From: CAZOLI01 sp964580675
GTDB taxonomy: Bacteria > Planctomycetota > MHYJ01 > CAYXQY01
NCBI GenBank assembly: GCA_964580675.1
Contig: CAZOLI010000030.1
Location: 1-31,628 of the forward strand
Length of the DNA: 31,628 bases
Reading direction: 5' to 3'
Positions 1 through 8,542 of this stretch are shown one piece after another. Below the pieces are notes generated by a model that was not told where the DNA came from, did no database searches, and was given only the letters and a program-made list of their open reading frames with translations. Numbering within the stretch: the stretch's first letter is position 1; each line of letters starts with the position of its first letter. Position numbers and translations under genes: made by a program.

Positions 1-51
1 GCTCGGAGAAGTTGATCTCCTGTGTTGTTTAACTCTTTACTGCAAAATTTC

Positions 52-1848
52 ATGTACAAAACAGCGAACCGTTCCACAAAATTCCCGGTTATTTTGTTTG
101 GTCTGACCATTTTCCTTCTCCCAATCTCATACGGAAACACCTCCGCACAGGAGAACAAAAACCCCATCGTCAAAATTGAGGGGGTGGAAACGGAACGGAG
201 CCGAACAGGCGACGTGCTGATCAACGTCACCTTCCGAACTGAACTTCCGCAAGGAGCTGTTGTTCGTTTTTACCTCCACAACGATGTACAGCGACATAAC
301 CTCAGAGAACAGAAAGTAAGGATAACCGGAGGGGGAAAACAGAGCATCAAATTCGGCCCCCTCAACGAACTCTGGGAAAGCACGTACATGATCGTCTCTG
401 TGTTCAAAGAACACGAAAACCGGCACGTAAACTGGGACAAAGGAAAAAATTATTCCCCAAAATCCAAAAAAGAATTTACGTACGGGTCGGATGTGCCCAC
501 CCGGGAGGAACAACACGCATCCTTTAAAGAATCCCTCCGAAAAGTGGTTCTGTTAATGAGAGAGGTGTTTCTCGACATTAACTGGGAGGTACGGAAAGCA
601 AAGAACAACGAAGACGCCGACCCTGGAAAGATCCAGGATCAGGCCCGGGAAAAACTGGATAATTTACATGAAACCATGCAGTCCATGATCACCCGGTACG
701 ATGTGTACGGGTGTCCCTTTCGCCGTTCTATTCAACCCATCAAACAGGCCCGGGATCCCCTGCTGAGTTTCGGGGAAAAAATGCTAAAAACACTTGAAGA
801 GCCGTGGGAACCGCCGGAGGACAGTCACTACGAACACAAATCCGTTCGGCAGCGGATTGAGGATGGCATCGCCTCCCCGGACGATCTTCGAAAATACTTC
901 CTGTCCCGGTACTTCGATCTCGCTTCTCAGGTGGAAACCCCCACGGAGAAAACCCTCCAGGAAATTTCGGGGACCCTCTCAAACCACCTTCATAAGCTTC
1001 TCTCCCTCTGTTTACCCGTTCTCAAAAACTCGTCACAAACAGAGGACACGAAGGAAGCAAACCAGAAATGGAAGGAGTTTCAGAATGAGTTCCAGAGCGA
1101 ATCGGAGGACATTTCCGACCGTATCAACCGCCTTATCTGGCTTTACAAAGACCGAAAACATCTTCCGGGCTATCAGAAAAACCTTTATGACTGGAGCAAA
1201 CAGCTGACAAATGCCCTGAACGCGCTAAAAGACACAACCCGGATTGATCTTCCCGATCCTCAAAGCGATCTAACGGAAAAGCTAAACAGGATCGAACCCT
1301 TGCTCAACGCGTTCTTCCGGCTTATGTGGCGATCCACTCAGAACAGCGCCAACCAAACCATTCAATACCTTCAGTCTCTCAGTTCCTATCCCCTTTCCCT
1401 GCCACGATCGAAGGAGAGCCGGTCCGAAGAAGCCAGAAAACAACAGGTAAAAAATGCCCTCGAGGAATTGAAAAATTACATGAAGAGGAAAAACCCGGCC
1501 CTTAAAAATCAGGGAAAAACCCTGGAGAAAAACGGAAACTTCCTGCCGAACCTGATTTCCGTCCTCCCCGATGACAAAGACAACCCCGGCAAACCAACAC
1601 GAATGGCCAAATCACTCAAATACCTGCGGGATGCTTCGGAAAATCTTCAAAACGGAATAGGAAAAAGTATGCAGCTCGCCAATAATTTGCGGAACATCTT
1701 TGAAAGCAGAAATTTAACACCGGTACAGAAGGGCGACAAAGCTCAACAACTTTCAATGGACGAACTTGTGCCCCTGAAACAATCTCTGCAAAAACGGAAG
1801 AACGAAATCCAATCAAAGAAACAAACCCTTTACAACGGGAGAAATTAG
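52..1848 (+). CDS. Secreted helical protein of unknown function with N-terminal Ig-like region
   Basis: I do not recognise a named family. The ATG at 52 gives 598 aa; an in-frame GTG at 22 would add ten residues, but the protein from the ATG starts like a signal peptide. Residues 1-33 have a basic start, a hydrophobic core (FPVILFGLTIFLLP) and a plausible TSA-Q cleavage site, so it is probably periplasmic or exported. Residues about 38-130 alternate hydrophobic and polar residues as in a beta-sandwich (Ig-like) domain. The rest is long, charged and mostly helical, with many Lys, Glu, Gln and Asn. No catalytic motif or membrane anchor is visible. The next gene starts 2 bases after the stop, so the two are almost certainly co-transcribed. 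Coding status is secure from length and the signal peptide; function is unknown. Confidence 0.8.
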   Translation: MYKTANRSTKFPVILFGLTIFLLPISYGNTSAQENKNPIVKIEGVETERSRTGDVLINVTFRTELPQGAVVRFYLHNDVQRHNLREQKVRITGGGKQSIKFGPLNELWESTYMIVSVFKEHENRHVNWDKGKNYSPKSKKEFTYGSDVPTREEQHASFKESLRKVVLLMREVFLDINWEVRKAKNNEDADPGKIQDQAREKLDNLHETMQSMITRYDVYGCPFRRSIQPIKQARDPLLSFGEKMLKTLEEPWEPPEDSHYEHKSVRQRIEDGIASPDDLRKYFLSRYFDLASQVETPTEKTLQEISGTLSNHLHKLLSLCLPVLKNSSQTEDTKEANQKWKEFQNEFQSESEDISDRINRLIWLYKDRKHLPGYQKNLYDWSKQLTNALNALKDTTRIDLPDPQSDLTEKLNRIEPLLNAFFRLMWRSTQNSANQTIQYLQSLSSYPLSLPRSKESRSEEARKQQVKNALEELKNYMKRKNPALKNQGKTLEKNGNFLPNLISVLPDDKDNPGKPTRMAKSLKYLRDASENLQNGIGKSMQLANNLRNIFESRNLTPVQKGDKAQQLSMDELVPLKQSLQKRKNEIQSKKQTLYNGRN

Positions 1849-1850
1849 AT

Positions 1851-2909
1851 ATGACAACAGTTCATTCCTCGAATTCACGAATCCGATGTTCTGTTTCGTT
1901 CCTTGGTTCCCTGTTGCTGATCATAGCACTTATGGCCGGGAACCTTCCGGGACAATCAAAAAAAGTCGAATGGAAGCTTTCCTCCGATAAAGCGAAGAAG
2001 TACCACGTAAACATCCCGAATCGTCAGATCACCGTCAACATCAAGGACACCATTTACAATGCCAAATTAAACCTTGAATTCGATGCCCACATTAAAAAAG
2101 CGGAACCTCGAAACAATCCGGCCAAAATTACAATCAGGAACCTGTCCGTAGAAGGAAAAGTAAATAACGAGGACATCTCGTTTACCGAAAACCGGAAAGA
2201 AGGGCCCGAAGGATACCGGGACCAGCTAAAAAAGATCAATAACCATACGTATAAAATCAGTGGGGATAATTACCGCATTGATAAGGACCCAAAAAAGGTA
2301 AGCGGGTTCTTCTCCAACCTTTTTACGATGGATTTGAATTACCTTTCGTTCCACCTGTTCGAAATCCCGAACAAAAGCGTATTGATTCTCGGCAATCAGG
2401 GGGCGTTTATCACCGGACACCTTGAAACGTATTTATTTCACCGTCGCTTGCCCTCTCCGAAGTACCAGGCCTCGGTAACCGGGGAAGGGATTAGGCAGGG
2501 AGGAACCGTAAATTTCGTCTTTAAATACCACAATGCCATTTTAAAAACCAGATCGGTCGGTGGGGTAAAAAAAGCAAGATCCGCCGGCCCACCGAAACGG
2601 CAGGGAGCCGAACGAGTCGGTTCTGATTCCGGGAAAACGGGCGAGAGCAAATTAAAAGAGGTAGGCAACGCCTCGATGGAGTTCACGTTCAACAATAAAG
2701 GGTACCTGGAGGACTGCACCCTACGTCATAGCGCAAAATACACGGACGAATCCCTTTCGTCGGATTCAGAGAAGGAAAATAAAAATAATGGAAAAGGTAC
2801 TTCGGGAAGGAATAAATCCTCCGAGGGAGATGGAGGAGGCAAAAACACAGTCCCGGACATGGAGTTTGAATCCCACCTGAAACTGGAAATATCCAGAAAA
2901 GAAGATTAA
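1851..2909 (+). CDS. Secreted protein of unknown function
   Basis: 352 aa, family not recognised. The N-terminus has an Arg-containing segment and a hydrophobic stretch (FLGSLLLIIALMAG) followed by a possible cleavage site near residue 35, so it should be exported. The mature part looks beta-rich (repeated ITVNIK / KITIRN type strands). A low-complexity linker rich in Ser, Gly, Glu, Lys and Asn occupies roughly residues 290-335, before a short conserved-looking end (MEFESHLKLEIS). The start is supported by GGGAGAA a few bases upstream. It forms an operon with the preceding secreted protein and converges on another secreted protein, with both stop codons inside one inverted repeat (2903-2930). 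Confidence 0.78.
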   Translation: MTTVHSSNSRIRCSVSFLGSLLLIIALMAGNLPGQSKKVEWKLSSDKAKKYHVNIPNRQITVNIKDTIYNAKLNLEFDAHIKKAEPRNNPAKITIRNLSVEGKVNNEDISFTENRKEGPEGYRDQLKKINNHTYKISGDNYRIDKDPKKVSGFFSNLFTMDLNYLSFHLFEIPNKSVLILGNQGAFITGHLETYLFHRRLPSPKYQASVTGEGIRQGGTVNFVFKYHNAILKTRSVGGVKKARSAGPPKRQGAERVGSDSGKTGESKLKEVGNASMEFTFNNKGYLEDCTLRHSAKYTDESLSSDSEKENKNNGKGTSGRNKSSEGDGGGKNTVPDMEFESHLKLEISRKED

Positions 2910-2930
2910 TTCATACGGTAGAATTAATCT
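2903..2930. terminator. Perfect 10-bp inverted repeat between convergent genes, possible bidirectional terminator
   Basis: AGATTAATTC at 2903-2912 and GAATTAATCT at 2921-2930 are exact reverse complements with an 8-base loop. The repeat contains the stop codon of the plus gene (2907-2909) and that of the minus gene (2924-2926). It is AT-rich and has no T-tract, so it is not a classical intrinsic terminator; a bidirectional terminator or 3' end stabiliser is inference from position. Confidence 0.4.
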
Positions 2931-3976
2931 CCTGAGTCCTTCCCGTCCTCCTCGCCGTATTTATATTGTCGCTGAAAGACGGTGCGCCAGTTCACTTTGT
3001 CCTGGCTCTCCATCTTTGAACCGGCGCTGTCCCGGTGATCCGATCGTCCGTTCGCCTTCACCTGAAACTGCATCGGCAAGTTTTCATTCAAATTAATGAC
3101 GATTTCACCGGTTAACTCAAATTTGTCCTTTCTGATGTTTGCTCCCTGACTTGGTTTCCCGGATCGATAACGCCGTATTAATTTTCCGGATACCTCAACA
3201 ACTCCTTTCTTGATCGTTTCCCCTTCTTTCTTTTCCTCCGTCACGGACGTTAAACGTCCGGTCAACTTGTTTTTGTACGTTTGCTTGACCTTTTTCCCGC
3301 CGGACATTTCCATAACCATATACGTTTGATTGAATCGAGCTGTCGCACTGCCACTCTGGTGGGGAAGTTCGACCTCCCAGTCCATTTTCCATCCCTTCAT
3401 CAGACTACGGGCCTTTATAGGCCGAATTTCCCATGAATCTCCTTCCTTGACCTTTTTGGGGGGCAGAAATTTGTTGAGGTAACTGGAGGCAAAATAATCC
3501 TTAACCTGGTTCCTCGGGATGTATAAGATCGGGTTATACGTTTTCCCTTCTCGAGTTGCCCGAAAGTAGGCCTCACCGTTAAAAATCTTTTTCTGTTTCC
3601 GTTCGTCGGCCTCCGGGTAATGAACCGGTGCCCAGCTACCCGGACTGCCAAAACCATCCGATCGGTTGCCCATCGAACCATCGATGGAAGCATTGTGTTT
3701 TAATACTTCGTGTTCCCCTTTCTTAAACCGAAAGGCCATTGCCCCCTGATAATCGATTTCGACCCTCCATACTCCTTCGGGGGTTTTTTGTTTGCTGTTG
3801 AAGATCATTTTTGACGTCTCTTTGCAGGTTCCCGTGACCGTCGATTTTTTATCCACTCTTAGTTGATGGGTTTCCTCCTGACCCCTTGCCGTGACAAGCC
3901 CGATTTGCGCGGTGAACAGGAACAATAACGGAACATACGCCATTGTGTAAGCTGTCACCTGTTGTCTCTTTTTCAT
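2924..3976 (-). CDS. Secreted protein of unknown function
   Basis: 350 aa from the ATG at 3976 (minus strand). An in-frame start ten codons upstream is possible, but the MKKRQQ start followed by a hydrophobic core (AYVPLLFLFTAQIGLV) and a likely cleavage near TARG-Q gives a standard signal peptide. GAGGGT lies upstream of this ATG. The mature protein is Lys/Glu/Ser/Thr-rich with strand-like repeats and no recognised catalytic motif. A promoter-like pair lies upstream (4048-4077). It faces the two secreted proteins on the plus strand. All three are exported and unrecognised, so a shared envelope role is possible but is only inference. Confidence 0.78.
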   Translation of the reverse strand: MKKRQQVTAYTMAYVPLLFLFTAQIGLVTARGQEETHQLRVDKKSTVTGTCKETSKMIFNSKQKTPEGVWRVEIDYQGAMAFRFKKGEHEVLKHNASIDGSMGNRSDGFGSPGSWAPVHYPEADERKQKKIFNGEAYFRATREGKTYNPILYIPRNQVKDYFASSYLNKFLPPKKVKEGDSWEIRPIKARSLMKGWKMDWEVELPHQSGSATARFNQTYMVMEMSGGKKVKQTYKNKLTGRLTSVTEEKKEGETIKKGVVEVSGKLIRRYRSGKPSQGANIRKDKFELTGEIVINLNENLPMQFQVKANGRSDHRDSAGSKMESQDKVNWRTVFQRQYKYGEEDGKDSGD

Positions 3977-4047
3977 GGGGACCCTCTTGCTATTCCGATA
4001 AAACACTGAACAGAACGCGTTATATTCAGCTGATCTCCGAATAAGTT

Positions 4048-4077
4048 AGTATAAACCACCGAATCACACAAAAACAA
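4048..4077 (-). promoter_or_regulatory. Sigma70-like promoter for the minus-strand secreted protein
   Basis: Read on the minus strand, TTGTTT (4077-4072) and TATACT (4053-4048) are separated by 18 bases. The -10 matches the consensus at five of six positions; the -35 is weaker. A start around 4041 would leave a leader of about 65 bases before the ATG at 3976. Confidence 0.4.
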
Positions 4078-4243
4078 TTCTCCTTCCTTTATTTAAAAAT
4101 GCTCGACGGGTTGAATCGACAAATTGGAAAAATGTCGTGGGAAGGACACCTCCTGACCAAAATCAATGATCACGGGACCACTGACGATTACCGCAAATCG
4201 GCAACTGTCAGGATGATGTTTCAGTCACGAAAAGGAAAGAACC

Positions 4244-4273
4244 TTGACCTACCGGGGGTTTCTAAAATAGAAT
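4244..4273 (+). promoter_or_regulatory. Sigma70-like promoter for the hydantoinase B gene
   Basis: TTGACC (4244-4249) and TAGAAT (4268-4273) with an 18-base spacer match the consensus at five of six positions each. Transcription would begin around 4280, about 65 bases upstream of the ATG at 4347. Confidence 0.5.
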
Positions 4274-4346
4274 GGTGCCGCTGATCATTCAGCTTTCCTG
4301 AGTTCGCCAATCATTGCAGCCGAATCCGATTTTGCCGTAAACATCC

Positions 4347-5939
4347 ATGGTGGATCCCGATCCAGCCCGTCTTTCCGTACTATCGGATCTATTTCAGTCC
4401 ATTCCGGAGGAGATGGGCCAGGTGTTACGCCGATCGGCCTACTCCCCCAACATCAAGGAGCGACTGGACGCCTCCTGTGCCATTTTCGACGATCGGGGCC
4501 GGATGCTGGCACAGGCCGAGCACATTCCGGTTCACCTTGGTTCCATGCCCGCCTCCGTCGGGGAGGTCATTGACCGGTTTGAAGGGGAGCTTTCCCCCGG
4601 GGATCAGATCATTCTGAACGATCCGTACCGGGGCGGTACTCACCTTCCGGACATCACCCTGATTATGCCCGTATTCCGGGAAGATCAGCTTATGGGTTAC
4701 TGCGCCAACCGGGCGCATCACGCGGACGTGGGCGCCGATGAACCGGGTTCTTTACCGCCGTACTCCCACCTTCTGGAGGATGAAGGTGTGGTGATCCCTC
4801 CGTATTTCCTCGTTCGAGACGGGAACCTGAACGACGAACTTCTCCAGACCATTCGTTCGGAAATGCGGAACCCCTCCGAACGACTCGGAGATTTACGGGC
4901 ACAAATTGGAGCAAACCGCCGGGGGGGTGAGCGGTTTGAAGCACTGGTAAAAAAATTCGGGGAGAAGGAATTTCGCTCAAACTGCAGAGCCATACGCTCC
5001 TATAGTTCCAGACTCGTCCGAAAAAGCATACGCCGGATTCGCGACGGCACTTACGAGGGAGCGGACTGGATTGAATCCACGGGCTCGGCGGAGGAACAGG
5101 CCCAAATTTGCTGTTCGGTGAAAATCCGGGGGAACTCCGTTCGCATCAATTTTGACGGAACGGACCCACAGGTTGAAGGAAACGCGAACGCGCCCATGGC
5201 GGTCACCCGGTCCTGCTGTTATTATGTCCTCCGGTGCATAACAGACCATCAGGCGCCTCTGAACCACGGCTGTTACGATATGGTGGAGGTGGAAGCGCCC
5301 GAGGAGACACTCGTAAACCCTTCCTACCCCCGTGCCGTCTGTTCCGGAAACGTGGAAACTTCTCAGCGTATCGTGGACGTCCTTCTTGAAGCGTTTCGAC
5401 AGGCCCTGCCGGACCAAATTCCGGCGCAGTCCCAGGGAACCATGAATAACCTGATCATCGCGGCCGAAGGAGAAGACGGAACGGAACACACCTATTACGA
5501 AACCATCGGTGGGGGCGAAGGGGCATTTCCGTTTCGTGACGGCGAAGACGGGATTCACACCCACATGACCAACACCAAAAACACGCCGATCGAGGTCCTT
5601 GAACTCACGTACCCCTTCCGAGTTGAAACCTATAAACTTCGCTCCGGAAGCGGTGGCAACGGAAAATATCGGGGAGGTGAAGGAGTCGTTCGTGAAATTA
5701 CGTTTACCGGTTCGGACGGACGATTTTCCATTATTTCCGAACGGAGGGAACGATCACCGTCCGGTGTGGACGGAGGAGAGGCCGGCGCCCCCGGAAAAAA
5801 CCTCCTCCTGTTCAACGACGGCCACACCCAATCCCTCGGGCCTCGTTTTGCCGGTGATCTGCAGCCGGGGGATACAATTCGCATCGAGACCCCTGGAGGA
5901 GGTGGTCACGGTTCACCACCCGACACGGACGATTCCTGA
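4347..5939 (+). CDS. Hydantoinase B / oxoprolinase family protein (HyuB-like)
   Basis: 530 aa, the usual length for the HyuB (hydantoinase B/oxoprolinase) family. Members cleave five-membered cyclic amides such as hydantoins or 5-oxoproline with ATP, normally with a HyuA partner; related subunits occur in acetone and acetophenone carboxylases. Family hallmarks in order: NIKERLDAS-CAIFD near residue 36, HIPVHLGSMP near 59, GDQIILNDPYRGGTHLPDI near 85, the HHADVGADEPGS segment near 124, a central NGNAP-like segment (EGNANAPMAVT), and the glycine-rich end ETPGGGGHGSPP. The start is ATG-GTG at 4347; no strong ribosome binding site. No hyuA lies on either side, so the substrate cannot be inferred and the partner would have to be elsewhere. 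The family call is firm; the exact reaction is not. Confidence 0.92.
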   Translation: MVDPDPARLSVLSDLFQSIPEEMGQVLRRSAYSPNIKERLDASCAIFDDRGRMLAQAEHIPVHLGSMPASVGEVIDRFEGELSPGDQIILNDPYRGGTHLPDITLIMPVFREDQLMGYCANRAHHADVGADEPGSLPPYSHLLEDEGVVIPPYFLVRDGNLNDELLQTIRSEMRNPSERLGDLRAQIGANRRGGERFEALVKKFGEKEFRSNCRAIRSYSSRLVRKSIRRIRDGTYEGADWIESTGSAEEQAQICCSVKIRGNSVRINFDGTDPQVEGNANAPMAVTRSCCYYVLRCITDHQAPLNHGCYDMVEVEAPEETLVNPSYPRAVCSGNVETSQRIVDVLLEAFRQALPDQIPAQSQGTMNNLIIAAEGEDGTEHTYYETIGGGEGAFPFRDGEDGIHTHMTNTKNTPIEVLELTYPFRVETYKLRSGSGGNGKYRGGEGVVREITFTGSDGRFSIISERRERSPSGVDGGEAGAPGKNLLLFNDGHTQSLGPRFAGDLQPGDTIRIETPGGGGHGSPPDTDDS

Positions 5940-6100
5940 TGGCCGGTCGATCGGGTCGTAGAGTCCGTCGGTCAGAAAACGTTCTCCCCACAAACGATTT
6001 CCCGATCCGTTCGTTATATTATTGAGAACAGAACATCCATGTGAATGATTCGAAAAAAATGATGCCATTCCTGCTGCTTCTCCAATAACGGTTAGAAGTC

Positions 6101-7141
6101 ATGTTAGAAACGACAGAATTCGTAACGGATCAGGCCGTAAAACCCAGACACATTCTTGTGACGTGTCTAATTCCTGTACTGATGGCCGTACTGCTGAGCT
6201 GTTCCGGAAAACCGTATCCGGAATCGGACGATGAGTTGTTTCAGGCCCTCGACGGAGCCACTTCTAAATGGTTGAATCTTTATCTGAACGGAGAAGTCGC
6301 ACGCCAGGATCAGCTGCGGGAGAAGATCGAACACCTTGCAAGGGACAACCGGTTCCGCGTGCTCTCCGCGATCAACAAAAACAACCTGAACCATCGGATG
6401 GTCGCCGCGAAGACCCTTCCGTTTTTGTACATTGATGAAAAGGTGTTGAAAGCAATGAGTCAGGTGCTGTCGGATGCGGATCAAAAAGTGCGCGAAAACG
6501 CCGCCTCGGCATTGCTGATCATGGATCCGTCCTGGAACAAGTACGGGGACGAGCTGCAGACCATTCGCAAAAAGATTGAAAAGATGACGGAAAGCAAATC
6601 CATAAGAGAACGAGAAGCGGCGTACCTTGCCATCTCCGGCCTCGTATCCACCCGTGAACCACGTGGGTTCATGGATGAATTGCTCCAGGGGCTCCGGAGT
6701 GACAGCGCGAAAATTCGAAATCAATCGGTACGTGCATTTCAGGTCATAAACGAGCAAAAAACCCTCAAACCACTTCTCGAACACACCCTCCATGACCCCT
6801 CGGAAAAAGTGCGTCTCAACACCGTTCTTGCTCTTATGGCCCTTGATGATCGAAGAGCAATCCCGGAGTTAATAAAGCGCCTGCGTGAGGAAAAGACCGA
6901 AAATCCCGAAATTACCCGGGCGGTCGTAAAACTCCTGAAGAGACTTACCGGCTTGCAGGAAAACCAGACCCCAAGCGAGTGGATTAAATGGTACGAAACA
7001 CAAAAAAAGGAAAACGGAGACACTCCGTCGGAAGACAGCACCGGGAAGACCAATAAGCCGGACCAGGCCCCGTCGGACAACCAATCCGGCAACAAAAATT
7101 CGGGTTCCGAAACGGATCCATCAAACGATAGGAACGAATAA
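6101..7141 (+). CDS. HEAT-repeat lipoprotein
   Basis: 346 aa. After about 18 polar residues comes a hydrophobic core ending in a lipobox, LLSC with Cys34, so the protein is probably lipidated and anchored on the periplasmic side of a membrane. Residues about 90-270 contain successive HEAT-like helical pairs (for example VLSDADQKVRENAASALLIM, LRSDSAKIRNQSVRAF and DPSEKVRLNTVLALMAL), each with the conserved Asp/Arg/Ala pattern. These repeats usually form a protein-binding solenoid. The last 45 residues are low-complexity and rich in Ser, Asp, Asn, Lys and Gly. No enzyme domain is visible, so a scaffold role is the most that can be inferred. Neighbours give no pathway hint. Confidence 0.85.
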   Translation: MLETTEFVTDQAVKPRHILVTCLIPVLMAVLLSCSGKPYPESDDELFQALDGATSKWLNLYLNGEVARQDQLREKIEHLARDNRFRVLSAINKNNLNHRMVAAKTLPFLYIDEKVLKAMSQVLSDADQKVRENAASALLIMDPSWNKYGDELQTIRKKIEKMTESKSIREREAAYLAISGLVSTREPRGFMDELLQGLRSDSAKIRNQSVRAFQVINEQKTLKPLLEHTLHDPSEKVRLNTVLALMALDDRRAIPELIKRLREEKTENPEITRAVVKLLKRLTGLQENQTPSEWIKWYETQKKENGDTPSEDSTGKTNKPDQAPSDNQSGNKNSGSETDPSNDRNE

Positions 7142-7200
7142 TCACCGGCTCCTGCACGGGACGTCCCCTTTTCGGACACCACCTTTGTATGTTAAAATCA

Positions 7201-7249
7201 AGAATTCGACCCGGAAGGGGTGAGGATGCCCCGAATCCCGTGGAATTCT
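7201..7249. repeat. Nested inverted repeat upstream of the aminotransferase
   Basis: AGAATTC (7201-7207) pairs perfectly with GAATTCT (7243-7249). Inside, GGGG (7217-7220) can pair with CCCC around 7229-7232. It lies in the 249-base gap upstream of the aminotransferase. Whether it is transcribed is not clear. Confidence 0.25.
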
Positions 7250-7390
7250 GATGCCGTACGCCTTATAACGGGAATGCCAGGTGGAAACACGTCATTCGTG
7301 TAAATTCAAACCGGAAATCACCCGATATAACGTGTTCGCCACCTGATAGCGGATAAATAAGGACATCCAGTTACGTGGGGTTCGATCACC

Positions 7391-8494
7391 ATGAATTTTC
7401 AGCGAATCAAATACCTGGAGTGGGTCAAAGAAAATCTTCAGACGGTAGAACACGATCTTGCCAGTGCGTCGGTGACCCCGTGTCGTCTTGAAGACCTCGA
7501 TCTTGATCCGTCCGAATTGGCTCTCTCCGGACGAAACTATTACGGGCTGCCGGAACTCGTTGACGCCATCGCCACGACGTATGAAGTGCCCACCAAGAAC
7601 ATCGTCATCACCCACGGGGGGAGCATGGGTATTTTTCTTGCCATGACCGCCCGAATTGACCGGGAGGACGAGGTTCTTCTGGAAGTCCCGAATTACGAAC
7701 CGTTCTACCGCATTCCCAAAGCTCTGGGAGCCAGGGTAAAAATTCTTGAGCGAAGTTTCGACAATCGGTACGAGTTAAATCTTGAACAGCTGGAACGAAA
7801 AATAAGCAGTCGAACCGAAGCCGTCCTGCTGACCAACCTGCATAACCCGTCCGGTGTCGCTCTGAACGAGGAAAAAATTGAAACCATCTGCCAGATTTGT
7901 CGGGAAAATGGCGCAAGTCTGATCTGCGGAGAGGCGTACCTTGAAAGTGTGCTCGAACACCAGATTCCTCCCGCTTTTCAAATATCGGACCAGGCCATAA
8001 GCATCGGATCCATGTCGAAAGCCTATGGTCTGGGCGGCCTTCGAGTGGGCTGGATTTTCTGTGACGAGGAACTGAAATCAAAAATTCATTCACTGGAAAA
8101 TTACGTCTCTCCCCACAACACGTACATCGCACAGGAAATTGCCGTACAGGCGCTGAAACAGCGAGAAGACCTCCTGCAGCGTGGCAAGAAACTGGTTCGG
8201 GAGAATTTTGACATTCTGAGTGATTGGGTGGATTCGCGCGAGGACGTGGAATGGGTCCCCCCCGACGGTGGTCCGATCTGTTTCTTTAAAATCCCGAAGA
8301 AAGTGGATGTCTGGGAATTGATGAAACAACTGAAAAAAGAGTATAATACCCTTGTTGTTCCCGGTGATTTTTTCTGGGCCAAGGGATTTATCCGGGTTGG
8401 CTTCGGGAACAAACCGGATCACGTCCGGAAGGGCATTGAAAACCTTGGTGAAGCACTGGATGAGCTGAAAACCCGAAGGGGTTTTGTGTCCTGA
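7391..8494 (+). CDS. Fold-type I PLP-dependent aminotransferase (class I/II)
   Basis: 367 aa, typical length. It should transfer an amino group between an amino acid and a 2-oxo acid in the cytoplasm using pyridoxal phosphate. Visible hallmarks: YYGLPELVDAI near residue 50, THGGSMGIFLA (phosphate-cup region) near 74, Tyr102 in the NYEPF segment, Asn152 in HNPSG, the Schiff-base lysine Lys210 in SIGSMSKAYGLGGLRVGW, and the cofactor phosphate Arg218. The Asp that normally contacts the PLP ring nitrogen, expected three residues before Tyr183, is Gly180 (segment ICGEAYLE). This is unusual and may alter or abolish transamination. Substrate specificity cannot be read from the sequence. The ATG at 7391 follows a GGGG-containing stretch. 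Confidence 0.9.
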   Translation: MNFQRIKYLEWVKENLQTVEHDLASASVTPCRLEDLDLDPSELALSGRNYYGLPELVDAIATTYEVPTKNIVITHGGSMGIFLAMTARIDREDEVLLEVPNYEPFYRIPKALGARVKILERSFDNRYELNLEQLERKISSRTEAVLLTNLHNPSGVALNEEKIETICQICRENGASLICGEAYLESVLEHQIPPAFQISDQAISIGSMSKAYGLGGLRVGWIFCDEELKSKIHSLENYVSPHNTYIAQEIAVQALKQREDLLQRGKKLVRENFDILSDWVDSREDVEWVPPDGGPICFFKIPKKVDVWELMKQLKKEYNTLVVPGDFFWAKGFIRVGFGNKPDHVRKGIENLGEALDELKTRRGFVS

Positions 8495-8542
8495 ACCTTC
8501 CCTCGAACCATCGTCTTCAACCTCACGAAAGAACGTTTTCCG

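Larger units (their letters stand above)
3977..4346. other. Divergent intergenic region with two promoters and no convincing gene
   Basis: This 370-base stretch separates the minus-strand secreted protein from the plus-strand hydantoinase subunit. It holds one promoter-like element for each direction (described separately). A 61-codon open frame at 4099-4284 is not convincing: it has no ribosome binding site and no recognisable motif, and its end overlaps the hydantoinase promoter. Confidence 0.5.

Noticed and set aside
4099..4284. 61-codon open frame on plus
   Set aside because: No ribosome binding site, no recognisable motif, and its 3' end overlaps the good promoter at 4244-4273.
4977..5564. 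195-codon open frame on minus within hyuB
   Set aside because: Fully antisense to a conserved gene; no motif.
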